64,000 nucleotides of DNA from the NCBI RefSeq assembly GCF_019393635.1, contig NC_057864.1, forward strand, positions 446,418,822 through 446,482,821, written 5' to 3'. The DNA comes from Dromiciops gliroides (lineage: Eukaryota; Chordata; Mammalia; Microbiotheria; Microbiotheriidae). Positions 1 through 46,870 of the stretch are shown piece after piece (position 1 is the first letter of the stretch; each line of letters begins with the position of its first letter). The position numbers and the translations under genes were made by a program. Below the pieces are notes generated by a model that was given only the letters and a program-made list of their open reading frames with translations, ran no database searches and was not told the origin of the DNA.

Positions 1-899
1 TCTTGTTCCTGACCCTTGAGGGTAAGGAATATTTCTTTTTTGTTTTTGCATCCCATAGTGTATACATAAGAGACTAGTAAACACTTCCCGTCATTGTGCG
101 ATCAGAGCAGGGATAAGTCGATCCGCAAGCATTGATAAAGTCCTAACCATGTGGGAAACAGGTGCTAAGCTAGGAAATAGAAAGGCAAAGCCAATCACCA
201 CTACCAGGAGCTCTGAATAGGAAGGGACAAACTTACATGTAGGATGGATGAAGAGAATGAAATATCGTCAAAGGGGAAAGGCTCTCTTAGTTTGGGGGCA
301 GGGATATGGAATGACTACATGTAAAGCCTCCATACATCTTGGACTGACGTGAGTTACACATTCTCTATATAGGTAGGTGGGTAAATTGATCCATAGATTG
401 AGATCTTTCTTTATCTCTCTATCTACAATTCTTTCCTACTTTCCTCTCTTCTCTCCTTATCCTCCGTGCCTCTGACTTTCATGGAAAAAATATCACTCCA
501 TAGATAAAAATACATTTGGTACAAACAGGAAGAACTCTTTATGGTTATTGTACATCAGTAGACCCAGTCATTGAGTAATTATATTCCTCCTATTGAATTT
601 GCTTTTTAAACTGTGAGATGATGATTTTAATTTTTATGGAATGGAACAAAAATATCTTTAGAGACCATAAACCATATAGCTATGCCTCCTCTGACATAGG
701 TAAATAGAGTACAAAGACAAATGGTGTACAGAACTGACAGATTTCCTTGAAAAATTAGTTTGTAATAATCAGTGTTTAAGTGTTGTTGATGATGCAGAGA
801 AAAGTAATGTAGTTTTATTGGTTGGTCCTTGATAAATGTAAAATTATATCATTTTCTCCTTTATTCCAACATCACCTCTTTTTTTCTTTTTTGTAACAG
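1..899 (+). other. MAN1A2 intron sequence, no clear feature
   Basis: AT-rich intronic DNA with a pyrimidine-rich stretch near 400-480. I recognise no gene or repeat, apart from the acceptor tract at the end. Confidence 0.5.
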
Positions 900-35081
<34,182 letters not shown>

Positions 35082-38000
35082 AAGCAGCTCAAGAGGAGAG
35101 ACTTGACTCACCTGTGTTTTGTTTACATGGACCAATGCAGAGACTGGGCTGGAGAGGGGGACTCTTGGAAACCTGGGCCTCCAAGTCAGGATGTCAGGGT
35201 GAGAAGCGACTACTCCACTCGAAGCTCTTCAACCTATAGATAAACTAACTTTGAAATTATTCCATTTTATACCTGACCAAAATATGCTCCACTATTTGCA
35301 GGACAGAGACCTGATGTGCTTTAAATCCTAATGAGAAGGTCATATGGGGGGAAATGCCTGTATTGATAAAGAATCCTGGAGTCAGGAGAATGAACAGACA
35401 CACAGAATTCTGTGCTGCAGAGTTACTGACCGCCTTTGCAGCAAATGATGTATTTGTTTCCTTCTGACATGGAAGGGGATCCTAAATACTTTGTTTTTCC
35501 TCGCTCCCTTCCCTCCCCCTAAGGAACCATGAAACAAGAACAGTGCAACAGCAGAACTGCACCAGCAGCAGCAGCCACAGGATTGTAAACTGAAAGGGAA
35601 ATACTGGCCCTGTGTCTTTATGAATTATCAAGTCCCCATTTGGTGACCAGCCTGGCAGCCATTTCAAGCATCCCCATCTGTTTCATTAATACCCCTTGAT
35701 TGAGTGGTTTTTTTCTGGGACGTGAGTTCACCAAGGAAATACATTTCCCGTCTTTGTCTCCATGTGGAATCATCAAATCTGCAGTATTTTTCATATTCAC
35801 ATTTTTGAGAACCTAGGTTTGGGAATTTTGTGCATGTAGCTCAGTCAAGTATTGGTAGCATGACAAAAAAAAAAAAAGCCCCATATTTCCTTGAAACCTG
35901 TTCTAAGAGAAAGCTTTGTTATTTTGGGGGTGGGAGCACTTTCCTCAAGCAGAAGGTAAATGCTAGCCTCTTTAGCCTCCATGATAAACTCAGTACAGTC
36001 ATTTACCTTTCAACCATTGTGAATGTTTATGTTCAAAATGTTCTTCTGTAGCTCTGAGTTTCTCTTCATTGCCTTGATGAGCTCAATTATTACTACACCT
36101 TAACCAACTTATAAAAAGATAAGACACCAAAACTTGTTTGATATTCAACCCCACCTCCTAGCCCCTCTCTCAATGCAAGTTGGATTAACTGTCCCACTAC
36201 AAATCAATTCAGTCTTCTCTGGAGACATTTATGGGTTGCCAAAAAATTGTCAAAATAGTCTTCAACGATAAAGGCGTGGTGCAGATAAGCATGTAACACA
36301 TTTGATTTTAGATGTGTCTGTGACATCTTTCATTGATGGATGAAAGATTTTGCACTGATGTTTATTTTATTAGCCAGCCCTATTTGTTTCTGAGAGAGAG
36401 CATACATTTTATCCAGTAGCATGAAATAATGAAAGATAATCGTTACCTTGGGATTATGTATTTTCTGAATTAGAGAAATTTTATGTTACACTACAAAACA
36501 TATTTCTTTATCATTTTATTTTACAAACAACTCCCATTAAGCATTTAAGTGAAGAAGTTAATGTTATTGGCATTTTGATATTACCTTTATTAGTATTGGG
36601 GCAGTTTTTGAAACTATCTTCTCAAGCCTGTTTTGGGAATTTAAATCATTTTAATAGTTTTTTTTCTCTTTTCAAACCTTCTTATTTAATGTGTGATGGA
36701 CTTAAATGGGAAAAGATTCCAAGAAAATAATGTGTTTCAATTATGCCTTTTAATTCAATTCTGTATGATTACCATCAATCATAGATTGTCAATCCACAAA
36801 GTATCAGATATATATTCTGTTAGGCAATTTTTTCAACAGTACGCATTCAAAATTATATTGTGAAGAAGGTAATTTATGCCCTTATAAGAGTTAATTTTAG
36901 CACACTAAATACTTACACCAAATTCTGAAATCTTGCCTCCTTTTACTACTTGAAAGTCAAGAAATATAATGAAGACCAAGTACTCTTAGTATAATTTAAG
37001 TACACTTGTTTAAGAGGGATTTTAGAAGCATAGAGGGAAAATAATTCCTTTTCCGAAAAAGTTATCCTTCCTCCTAAACATATGGCCAATCCCATGTATA
37101 AGTCATGGAATGGATATGAAAACTAGCCTTGCCTAGATCCAAAGTGGATCAGCATGTGGGCAGTGAGCGGACACTCTGCTATGAAAGAGGGAACGTGCCT
37201 TCAGGCCTTACAAGGACTTCCTAAGATGACAAAGTGACCCTCCATAACTGCCTGCCCCCACCCCCGTGCCAGGAGGCTGAGCTTAGTGGAAGCAGATAAG
37301 AGGGGCCACAAAGGTCTGGAAGAACAGGAGTCATAAACATATTTTCATTTTTCTCTTCTCAGAATACCAAAGGTGATTAAACTCAATTACAAACTTTCCA
37401 GTTTCTTGTTTTGCTTTGTTGTGAATTTGAAAATCATTTCCTCCAACAAAAGTATCTTCCTCCCAACCTTGGCTTACCTGTGACTTCCCTGCTTTCTTCT
37501 TTGGACACCCTCCAGGACTTTGCCTGTGTAGAACTTATTCTTATCCTGGAATGTCCAGGGCCATCTGCCACTTTGCTGGGTAACCTTGAACAATTTACCA
37601 AGCCTCTCTGGTCCTACACTTCTTCCTCATTAAACAAGGGGTTCGAGCAACATGATCTGTGAGATTTCTCCTGACTTTAAAATCCTCTCTTTTTGTCCTT
37701 GATGGGGAGGGATGGGTAGTTCTCCATGTACTGCCTCCATAGAACCTAAACACCTTGCTTAGAGAGGTGTAAGCCTTTGCCAGGTATGTGCATAGCAGGT
37801 AATGCTATCCATTGGGGCACGCAACCAACCAAAAAGTAACTTGTCATGAAGGAGAATCCATCTAGTCTTGAATCTTTAGCTTTTACAGCCATTTTATTTC
37901 ATTTGTAGTCTTTCTTTTGGATTTAGGTTAAAGGATTTTCTTGGACCCAACCAGTCTGATGTCATTAAAACCAGTGAGGAATCTACAAACTGAGGCCTTG

Positions 38001-39211
38001 AGTGCAGTCTGAGAAAACAAAAGGTCCATTGCATGAGGTTCTGTGTCCCCACTGTCATGTGTGTAGGTGTGATTTTAGTTGTCTGTCATCTGATTGGGGG
38101 AGTAGGTCTTTTCACATCGAGTGAAACAACTCTCAGAAAGCATCTTTAAAATATTTTTAAGACTCAGCTGGTCACCAAAGCAGACGTGTTTGATTGACCA
38201 GGTTATATCTAAATTCTGTTACAATTCAGTGTAGCAAAAATATTTTTTCCCAGTAGTGTCCATATGATAGTCATTTTTTGTAAAGAACAAATATAACAAT
38301 ATGAGCTGTTGTATGTTTATCAATTCATTTTTTCAGGCCCCTCTGAAACACCAATCACATAAACTCTAGGCAGACAGTAAGATGCCCATTAAAATATCAC
38401 TACAAAAGGTTTTCATTATAGACTCAAAAGAAATGAAGAAGTCAGTTTGATACAAGGTATGACTTTTGACTATCTTTTGCAGTAATCAATCTTTGTTCTT
38501 TTAGTGTGGGTTTGATTTTTATAAAGAGCCAAAAGTCTTTCAGAGGCAAGTCTGGTGAATACGTTTGGTAATAAAGCTGGCACTCTTTTGGGCTACAGTA
38601 AGACAAGAAATTGTCTCAAAAGGCATTTTCAAAAGACAAATTTCTAAAACATGTTCAGTAGTAATTGCACCATTGGAATGAATTGAGGGCATCGCCTCCT
38701 GCGGCGACTTTGCTCTAAAATAGCACATACTCCTTTGGGTTTATAGATTAAGGAATGTTTGGTTTTTTTGATACAATATCAGTGGGGCTTTGGGGGGGTT
38801 GGTTTTTTGTTTGGTTTGGTTTAAGTTGTTTTGTGGCCATATCTTATTAACTTTGTTGAAAGGGGAAATAATGCCCTTTCCTAGCTTTATTATAGATTGC
38901 CACATTATTTTCCATTTTCTTTAGATAAGACCCTATTTTTCTGAATACCTATGCTTTCTCCTCCCCTGAAATCTCATGTCATCAAATATGCTTACAGAGA
39001 GAGTTCTCTCAACCTCAGGGGCTTGGAAATTCTGCCTACAACTCCCATGTCTCTTTCGCAATCACACTTTGAATCACAACTTTTGTATTTTTGTGAAGAA
39101 CAAGAGGGATTTCACACAGAAAAGGTTGTTCATTTTCTTGGAGATGATCTAGCCTCTTTTAGATTAAAGATCCAGGCAAAGATTAATAATTTGCCCATTC
39201 CTAATCCTCAG

Positions 39212-39265
39212 TCCTGGGCATCAATCTGTTTCTTCCCATCCTGGGCATCAATCTGTTTCTTCCCA
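39212..39265 (+). repeat. Perfect 27-bp tandem duplication in the 3' UTR
   Basis: Two identical copies starting TCCTGGGCATCAATC at 39212 and 39239. Confidence 0.97.
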
Positions 39266-39901
39266 AGGGTTCCTTTACCTAGATCTGATCATCCTGTGTT
39301 CCTCTGAATAAGACATTTTTCTGGGTTTCTTCAAATAAATGGTTAATATCCTCTTAGTTACCTTTGCTTGTGTCTTGGAGTGGAAGAGATTTATGAATGA
39401 AAATAGTATAGGAGAAACCCCCAACCTTCTTAAATCTAATAGACAGTCATAACTGTTTGCTAATGGAGGGTTTAGTAATATAGCAGTACTACATAACTTA
39501 ATTTATTTCAAATAATACTGCATATTTGAATTCCTATAGAAAGTTGACATAATGAGATGTGAGCCATGCTGTAATTCTTTCTCTATAGAAATATAACTTA
39601 ACCAAGTGAAGCATATTTATTAAACCACTCACTAGCCTCCCAGTGGAGATCTGGGAAGTTAAGAAATGGCTACTAGTCTATATAAGTAACTGAAGGACAG
39701 ATACCTTTATTGGGGTGAAGAGAGAATATTATATGATTCTTATTGGAGAAGCTTCACTAAAATGTCTGTCCTCAAAAAAATCAAACTAAGATAAATACTG
39801 CAGAGAATGTTAGCTCTTCAATCCACAATCTCAAATAAGTAATTTTAACCTTTAGGTAACTGTCTTGTACTTCCATTTCCTTTTATTATTTCGAGCATGG
39901 A

Positions 39902-39922
39902 AATAAAGTTGTTTCAAATAAA
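39902..39922 (+). terminator. Tandem polyadenylation signals, candidate MAN1A2 mRNA end
   Basis: Two AATAAA hexamers 15 bp apart lie in an AT-rich stretch. A GT-rich tract from 40043 lies farther downstream than a usual GU-rich element, so the exact cleavage site is uncertain. Confidence 0.4.
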
Positions 39923-40042
39923 AATTTAGGAAATACTTTCATCCTTAGTTACTCTCCATTTCAGTAGTTCCCCCAAGCTTATCCACTCTAAAATGTACAG
40001 TCCTCTTCATAAAACAGACTTTACATGGCTGACTGCATAGGG

Positions 40043-40053
40043 GTGTGTGTGTA

Positions 40054-40100
<47 letters not shown>
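40043..40100. repeat. (GT)n microsatellite
   Basis: About 29 GT units with two interruptions, just beyond the tandem polyadenylation signals. Confidence 0.97.
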
Positions 40101-40102
<2 letters not shown>

Positions 40103-40400
40103 TATGTGGGATTTTTAAACTCACTACAGTCTGTGTTTGGCATGCTGAACACAGAAGTACTGGTTTTGACCACACAGATTCCAAGCTGAGTATTTACAGT
40201 AACCAAATAGTGAGAGGGAGGCCTTTTGGATAAAGTACATTTTCAAGGTGATTTTCTGTTACCTCAGCTCATTCAGGTCAGCAGGATGGAGAAGATTCTG
40301 CTGAATGATAACAAGAGCCAGCTGAACATTTTTGTTAGAGTAACTGTGATGCTTATTTTCATTTGACACCTTTGTTACTTGTTGAGTCAGCTAATTTGTA

Positions 40401-40402
<2 letters not shown>

Positions 40403-40436
<34 letters not shown>
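40403..40436. repeat. (GT)n microsatellite with CpG-rich edge
   Basis: About 17 GT units followed by GCTCGCGGGCGCGTG, an unusual CpG cluster for this region. Confidence 0.95.
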
Positions 40437-40438
<2 letters not shown>

Positions 40439-41869
40439 CGCGGGCGCGTGCATGGGTATGTTTAAAGAAAGGGATATATCTATGTGTATGTTTTGTCTAA
40501 AGTTAGACTTTGTGGCATCTTCAGAACAGAATCCATTAATGTTCTTTGATTAGGTGTGGCTGCCATTGAAACTGAGTGTGGGGGTGGGGCCAACTGCCAT
40601 CTGCCCCTTCCCCAAAGCTTTGTTTCCATGTTCAAACAAGCAAACAAGACCATACTGTCCTTTTCAGTGCAATGTCATTGTGATGCCACGTCTCTGAAGC
40701 CTTCTTGATAAAGAAGGCACTCCAGGGTGTCAGAGTGTTCTTGATTCTCTGAGTTTATCCTGCTCCCTCAGAGGAAGCTCATGCTTTCACACTTCCATAC
40801 CCTGTGCACTACAAGTACACGGCTGCTCTGATCTCAGTGTTACAGAGAAATACGCCCTGTGAAAGGAAGAAAGCAGCAAAACTCATGGAAGACAAAGACA
40901 TCTGCTTTTGTGTTTTCTGTTGGTCAGCCTGTTGAGATTTTGTCAGCTGCAGAGGTTGAGTTGGTCCCCATGTCTTTAGCAATAAGCCCTACTTTTAAAA
41001 CTACAGAGAAAATGCTGTTTAAAATTTACTTATTGGCCCCTCTTTAGATAAATTGTTCAAAAAGGTTCCCTCATTGTCTTCCCTCTCCACCTCCCTCCAC
41101 TCCCTTCAGCCTTTGTTTTGTTGATGCTCATTATTATCCAGGGTAATGTAGTCAGTCCAATGAGAGATCATGCCATCCTTATTCATCATCATATCTTTAA
41201 AGTTTAATAAATCCATTTTTAACTTGGTTTGGCTTCAGTAACTGAAGAATTCATTACAAAATTCTAGCTTGATCACCATATTGCTAAGATAATACTTTTC
41301 TATGCACAGAATGTGTTTGAGATGATAGATTTTTCAGTAAGAGATCTAGCAAATATTTTGCTATTTTCTTAAATTCCTAGAATAGAAGCTTGTTTTCAGA
41401 GTGAGCAGGGTATAACCATCCCTTTTCTATTAATAAGCTGCTGTTTGGAGTCCTAGCGGTCTACCTCTAGTCTCAACCCTGTGGGTGCTTAAACACATTT
41501 ATCTGCAATGAATTTTGACAGCTCTAGACTCCTTTAGTTTGGAGCTGTGGAAGAAGCTCCACAGAATCCATTGCAAATTACACAGCCCAGAACTCGGTGG
41601 TGAGAAGCCACGTGTTTAGTCAAGAAAGAACTAGTAATCATGGATCTAGTGGTTAGTATTTGGTTGGTTTAAAGGGGATCCTTAATTTTAATGACTGAGT
41701 TGGACTACCACCCCACAGTATCAGTAGTGGGATGGCAGCCCCACTACCTAAAATTCACTTTTCTCACAAAATTTAAGTGGGATAGTTATTGGTCTAATGC
41801 AAGGACAAATTTCTTATTACCAGTTAAAGCTGTCTGAAATGGAATGGGCCACTTCATGAGTTTCATTTT

Positions 41870-42010
41870 CTCCATCACTGGAGGTATTCAAACAGAGGAC
41901 AGTTAACCATGTCTCAAGGATATCAAAGAAGGGGTTCATCAACCAGGCAGGAAACTATGTTCCATGACTTCTAAGGGCCTTTTCCAATTCTAGGATTCTG
42001 TGATTCTAAC
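41870..42010 (+). repeat. CR1/L3-type LINE 3' end
   Basis: CATCACTGGAGGTATTCAAA and the end AGGATTCTGTGATTCTAAC show the CR1 3' tail pattern. Confidence 0.65.
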
Positions 42011-42110
42011 CTAAATGAGATATTCACCGGCTGCTCCAAAACTGGTTTCCAATCATGTCCTCCATATGTAATTTTTACAGATTAAAAATAATATTGTATA
42101 TAAAAGATCA

Positions 42111-42116
42111 AATAAA
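42111..42116 (+). terminator. Distal polyadenylation signal, alternative MAN1A2 end
   Basis: AATAAA is followed within 25 bp by a T-rich then A-rich stretch. It lies just before the first intergenic CORE-SINE (42263), so it could be the end of the longest 3' UTR form. Confidence 0.35.
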
Positions 42117-42262
42117 GATGTTCTTTAAGTGAAAAAAATTGTTCATCCTTCATTCATGTCACAATTATGTTTACTAATGATGACACAGGTTAATAGTGTC
42201 TTTTCCAATTGGAAGAATGTTTATCTTCAGTCTCCGAAATTCAGACAAATTTGCTCTAATTC

Positions 42263-42515
42263 AGTTGTTCGTTGTTGTTCAGTCAGGTCGACTCTTTGTG
42301 ACTCATTTTGGGTTTTCTTGGTAAAGATACAGGAGTGGTTTGCCATTTCCTTCTCCCGCTCATATGATAGATGAAGAAACAGGTAAACAGGGCTAAATGA
42401 CTTGCCCAGGGTCATGCAGCTAATTAGTGTTTGAGACCATATTTGATCTCAGGAAGATGAGTTCCTAGTTCCAAACTTGGCACCATCCACTGCCCTACCT
42501 AGCTACCCTTTTTAA
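42263..42515 (-). repeat. CORE-SINE with BovB-like tail (Mar1-like), antisense
   Basis: Starts GTTGTTGTTCAGTCAGGTCG, then GGAGTGGTTTGCCATTTCCT, CORE, and a degenerate tRNA-like head. The tail resembles the BovB 3' end. Confidence 0.85.
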
Positions 42516-43009
42516 TTTATCTTTTTATATTTAATTGTAGTTACTAAGAACTTAAGAGGAGTTGAAAAAATTCTCTGTGGTTAGCTGATTTCGAGACAAG
42601 TAGAGACAAATGCCCTTACTTTGGCCTATAACAGCTCATGGATCATCTAACTGGACCCTTAACAAATAATACCCATTCAACAGTTCCCCTCCAACCCCTA
42701 CTCTGCCACTTGTAAATCTGACCCGATAATATCTGCTTTGGGATTTCCTGAACTAAAATAAGGGCCAGAAAGATAGACACAAACTGAACCTAGAGAAAGT
42801 CTCGGGTGTGTATGGATGCACTGAGCAAAGCATTCTAAAACCTGACAAAATACTCAATTCATATTCCTGAAATTCCTTAACAGCAAATTTCAGGATTATC
42901 ACAACTTTAGATATTTGTCATAGAGCTTTCTAAATAAATCGGATTCATAAATAAATCAGCGAGAAAAAATTAGTGAGCAGGATCAGTCCTACAAGTTACC
43001 GTGAAGTGT

Positions 43010-43350
43010 GGAAAAGAGCACCAGGTTTAGAGGCTGAGAACATGTTTGCAGCTCGTTTTAGGAGCAAGTAACAATCTCTGGGCCTCCATTTCCTCCTCTG
43101 TAAAATGAGGTGAAGGGTCTAGTGGGTGTGGGGCTGGCCTCGGAGTTGGGAAGACCTCATTTCAAATCCTTCCTTTGATCCATAAGATTCTAGATCTAGA
43201 AGCCACCTACTCTAATCTGACCTTTCCATTTTACACAGAAGGAAACGGAGGGGCCCAAAAGTTATGACTTGCCCAAATCAAACACATAAGTGGCAGAGCC
43301 AGAATTGGAACTCATTGTATGTCCCAAGTTCAATATCTTTTCAACTGTAT
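43010..43350. repeat. MIR-like SINE fragments
   Basis: 43010-43115 is sense (CTCCTCTGTAAAATGAGG). 43190-43350 is antisense (CCATTTTACACAGAAGGAAA, GACTTGCCCAAATC). Confidence 0.65.
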
Positions 43351-43797
43351 CCAGGTGCTTCTATCAATTTACTATTTCTGTAACCATGAACAAGTCACTG
43401 AAACTTCCAGTGATCCTAGACAGCTATCTGTGACTAAGTTGCAGAAGAGTTGCTGATTTGTGTTGCTGGGGAAGTTTTCAGACTGAATTTGTTATGCTCA
43501 TGAAATCAAAAGTCTGGACCCCTCCAACCTATTTCACCACTTACTAAGAAGATTAAAAAGTGGCTGGACTACATGAGCTTCTTCACCCAGCCAAATAGGT
43601 ACCTGAAATTCCCCTGCTAAGTTCATTTGGTTTATAGAAGTCCATTTTTAAAATTAAAAAAAATATTGGACTTCTAGTTACTTACCACTGGATTTCATTA
43701 GTTCCCTATAGTCAGAAACTAATATGATAGAAGTAAATCAACTAACATCATTGGGGAAGGTAGGATGACCTGGGAAACATGAAAATAGCATGAGGGA

Positions 43798-43943
43798 GGG
43801 GCAGCTAGGTGGCGCAGTGGATAAAGCACCTGCCCTGGATTCAGGAGGACCTGAGTTCAAATCCAGCCTCAGACACTTGACACTTACTTACTAGCTGTGT
43901 GACCCTGGACAAGTTACTTAACCCTCATTGCCCAGAAAAAAAA
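43798..43943 (+). repeat. Marsupial SINE, copy 11
   Basis: Full-length with an A-tail and exact 14-bp target duplications AAATAGCATGAGGG at 43783 and 43944. Confidence 0.97.
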
Positions 43944-44089
43944 AAATAGCATGAGGGTAAGGTTTGGGGTTGACTGATAAACTTGCCTGAGGTGGAGCCA
44001 TTGTAGGGTCAGGTGCGATGCTGGGAATTACTCTCTCCTTTATTTTGGCATCATTCTGGTATGCAGACCATGTGAGTAGTCCAACCCTA

Positions 44090-45650
44090 AACAACCCAAT
44101 ATGAATTCCCTAACTCCCTCTTTTGAGGATACCACCGCCATCATCCTAGTTCAAACCCTCATTCCCTCTCACCTGTTCTTCACCACACGGCTTCTTGCAC
44201 ATCCACTCTCCCAGTACAGCCTCCTTTTCTCACCACAGTCATATTAATCTTTTTTTTTTATTTTCCTCAAGTAACAAACCCTTTTATTTTGCATGAAGAT
44301 AAACGTCTATGCAGGGAAGCTCAGTTCATATGGCTCAGGCCTGAATGTTGCTTTTGGCACTGAAAGCCATGTAATAGATCGCCATGCCAATCATTGCAGC
44401 CAGCACCTCAGTAGAGACCCACGGCCCATTCCAGGCACCCCGGTGATTCATGCTGACTGTGAGCAAGGGTCTAATGGCTGAAACATCCTCATTGCTTCTC
44501 TGGGCCTTTCTCAGAAGACTATAGGAATCTTCATCAAAGAACTTGACTTCATAGGTTCCAGAATGGGCACTCCTATGTTCCAAGCTCCAGGATACCTGAT
44601 AGCGCCCAATATCCTGGCCATGAGTCACTGGAAACTGCTTTCCATTAACATCAGCATAGAGGGCTACATTCTGTGCTCCATTCTTGCACGTCAAAGAGAT
44701 CTCAACAATTAAAAGTCTCAGTGGAAATGACCGCATCGGAGGTAGTATAGTAGGAAGGAGTAATCACAGGATCAGGGCAGGGCTCCGCTGAGCAGGCCGA
44801 GAGCCCGAGGAGGAGCAGCAGGAGGAGCAGGACTGGGCAGGTGGAGGCCGGGCCGGCTCCAGGGAGGCCGCCATCAGCTCCCTCCAGCATGGGTGGGAGA
44901 GAGAGCCATATTAATCTTCTTAAAACACATCTCTGACCATGTCATTTTCCTGTTCAGAACCTCACCTTTGTCTCTGTCCTTGATCTACCTCCATTAGACA
45001 CCAAATAGATCTAAATTTTAAACCTTTGTTCAACCATCTAACTAGCTGTGTGACCTTGGATGGACAAAGAGCCTTCTAAGTTTTCCTTATCTGTATAATA
45101 AGGAAGATAAACTCGATCTCCAAGAACTCTGCCAGCTTTTAAGTTCCTTGACCCCATAACTACACCTTTCCAACCTTCCCTCTACTCCCCTACACATACT
45201 TGAAGCTCCAACTAGTGTACTAATAATCTCCTTGAACATCTCCCTTGAAATAGCCTTTCTCTGTCTTAGCTGATGCCATTTATTCTCCTTAGAATCCCTT
45301 CTCATTTCCACCTATTTGACACCTACTCATCTTTTCATAGAATTTAGAACTAACAGATCTGAGAAAATGTCTACTCTATTCCACCCTTTCAACTGATGAG
45401 CAAACTTGAGTCCCAGAGAGATTAATTTATTCTTCCCAAATCCCTTTGGCACGCTCCAAGAAGCCATCCGTGTTCTCCATCTGAACCTTTGTAGAATTTT
45501 AGTTCTATATCTCCAGTCATATCGCTGCCTATTTTATCTCCCCTACTTGACTGTAAACTCCTTGAGAACAGGCTTTGTCCCATTTTCCCTTTGTCACTCA
45601 TAATGCCCTGCACGTGGTAGGTCCTTAATGAATAGTGACTGAATGAACAA
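44090..45650 (+). repeat. L2 LINE, sense, interrupted by the SSR4 retrocopy
   Basis: 44090-44239 and 44919-45650 join into one L2 order (TCACCACAGTCATATTAATC, then CTTAAAACACATCTCTGACC), ending at CCTTGAGAACAGGCTTTG and a 3' end near 45640. Confidence 0.8.
44252..44906 (-). pseudogene. SSR4: SSR4 (TRAP-delta) processed retrocopy, frameshifted
   Basis: Intronless copy of the translocon-associated protein delta mRNA. Coding span 44335-44890: start ATG at 44888-44890, a Leu-rich signal peptide ending [19 protein letters not shown], then after a net 2-base loss near 44705-44715 the frame resumes [20 protein letters not shown] and runs through [16 protein letters not shown] (membrane segment) to FSAKSNIQA. 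As read, a TGA follows the frameshift. Retroposition marks are complete: AATAAA about 20 bp before an A-tail (T-run at 44252-44260) and 12-bp target duplications CATATTAATCTT at 44240-44251 and 44907-44918. The parent subunit acts at the ER Sec61 translocon. It lies within an L2, with no promoter of its own seen. Confidence 0.95.
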
Positions 45651-45959
45651 GTTCACTGTTATGCGTTCTAAAAGACTAGGAATCACTGTTTTCTCCAGTA
45701 ATAAACGCCTAGACCCTATATCAACGAAAGGTTCCTTGTCCTCAGGTCGGTGCGTTTTCTCCTCATGCTGCTCCAATTAAGGTAGAGTCTTATTCTTGGA
45801 TTTTCCTTATAAAAGAGAAATTCTGTCAAGGGAGCACTAAGTTGGGGGGAAGCTACAGCTTTTGAAAAATGTTGTTCACTTTCTCAAACTTTTACTGATG
45901 TCAAAACCTTACTGGTGTAAAGGGGAAGCTGCCAGAGTATGGAAAGCCTACAGGACTAG

Positions 45960-46430
45960 GAATGAAGAGACCTGGGTTCAAGTCTAGAAGTGACCTTATC
46001 GATTCTGACCTTTCCATTTTACATAGAAAGAAGGCCCTGAGGTTATGACTTGCTCAAGTCAAACACGTAAATGGCAGAGCACTTAAGATGGAGCACTAGG
46101 CCTGGAGTCAGTTCAAATCTGGCCTCAGACACTGAGTAGCTGTGTGACTCAGGGCAAGTCACTTAACCCTGTTTGCCTCAGTTTCCTCATCTGTCAAAAT
46201 GAGCTAGAGAAGGAAATGGCGAATCCTTCCAGTATCTTTGCCAAGAAAATCCTAAATGAAGTCACAGAGTCAGACATGACTGAAACAATTGAATAGCAAA
46301 TGTTCTAGTTTCAGCTTTGCTGCTTATTAATTGTATGATTCTGAGAACGGCATTTCTTCTCTGTAAAAACAAGAAGGCTAGACTAGATGAACTCTCAGAT
46401 CCCACCTAGCTGTGATTCTCTTAATGTGAC
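45960..46430. repeat. CORE-SINE cluster
   Basis: 45960-46075 antisense MIR-like, 46080-46300 sense Mar1-like with BovB-type tail (GAGAAGGAAATGGCGAATCC, ending GACATGACTGAAACAATTGA), 46310-46420 sense MIR-like. Confidence 0.75.
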
Positions 46431-46604
46431 CTATGGACCATTTCCTACCTGATGTTTTCTAATTGTTCTAAATCTGTTAGGCTTGGAGTCCCAGATATAT
46501 AAGTTACTTCAAGGCAGGAACAGGTAGTGACAGCTAGCATGTGTATAAGGCTTGAAGGGGTACAAAGCAGTTTACAAGTTAATTTCATTTCACCCTCACA
46601 ACAG

Positions 46605-46870
46605 CTCAAGTAGTGAGTGGATAGAGCACTGGGTCTGGAGTCAGGAAGACCTGAGTTAAAATCCAGATGGAGATACTGACTAGCTGTGCAGCCCTGGGTG
46701 AGTCACTTAACCTATCTGCCTCAGTTTCTTCATCTGTCAAGTGACAACAAGAGCACCTATCACCTAGGGTTTTTGTGAGAATAAAGTGATACAATATTTT
46801 TAAAGCACTTTGCAAATCTAAAAGTGCTATACAAATGCTAGCTGTTATTAGTACTATTATGAGCAAACCA
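46605..46870 (+). repeat. CORE-SINE, sense
   Basis: tRNA-like head (GTGGATAGAGCACTGG) followed by GGTGAGTCACTTAACC, and the end AAAGTGCTATACAAATGC. Confidence 0.8.

Larger units (their letters stand above)
35082..39940 (+). other. MAN1A2: MAN1A2 3' UTR (probable extent)
   Basis: Sequence downstream of the stop has no young SINE, L1 or L2 insertion for about 7 kb, unlike the flanks; a diverged MIR-like piece is at about 37560-37690. Two overlapping polyadenylation signals (AATAAA at 39902-39907 and 39917-39922) make a likely end near 39.94 kb. Another AATAAA at 42111-42116 could give a longer form of about 7 kb. The assignment is inference from context; no transcript evidence is available here. 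Confidence 0.55.

Noticed and set aside
44252..44906. SSR4 as a working gene
   Set aside because: Intronless, with A-tail, target duplications, frameshift and an early stop.
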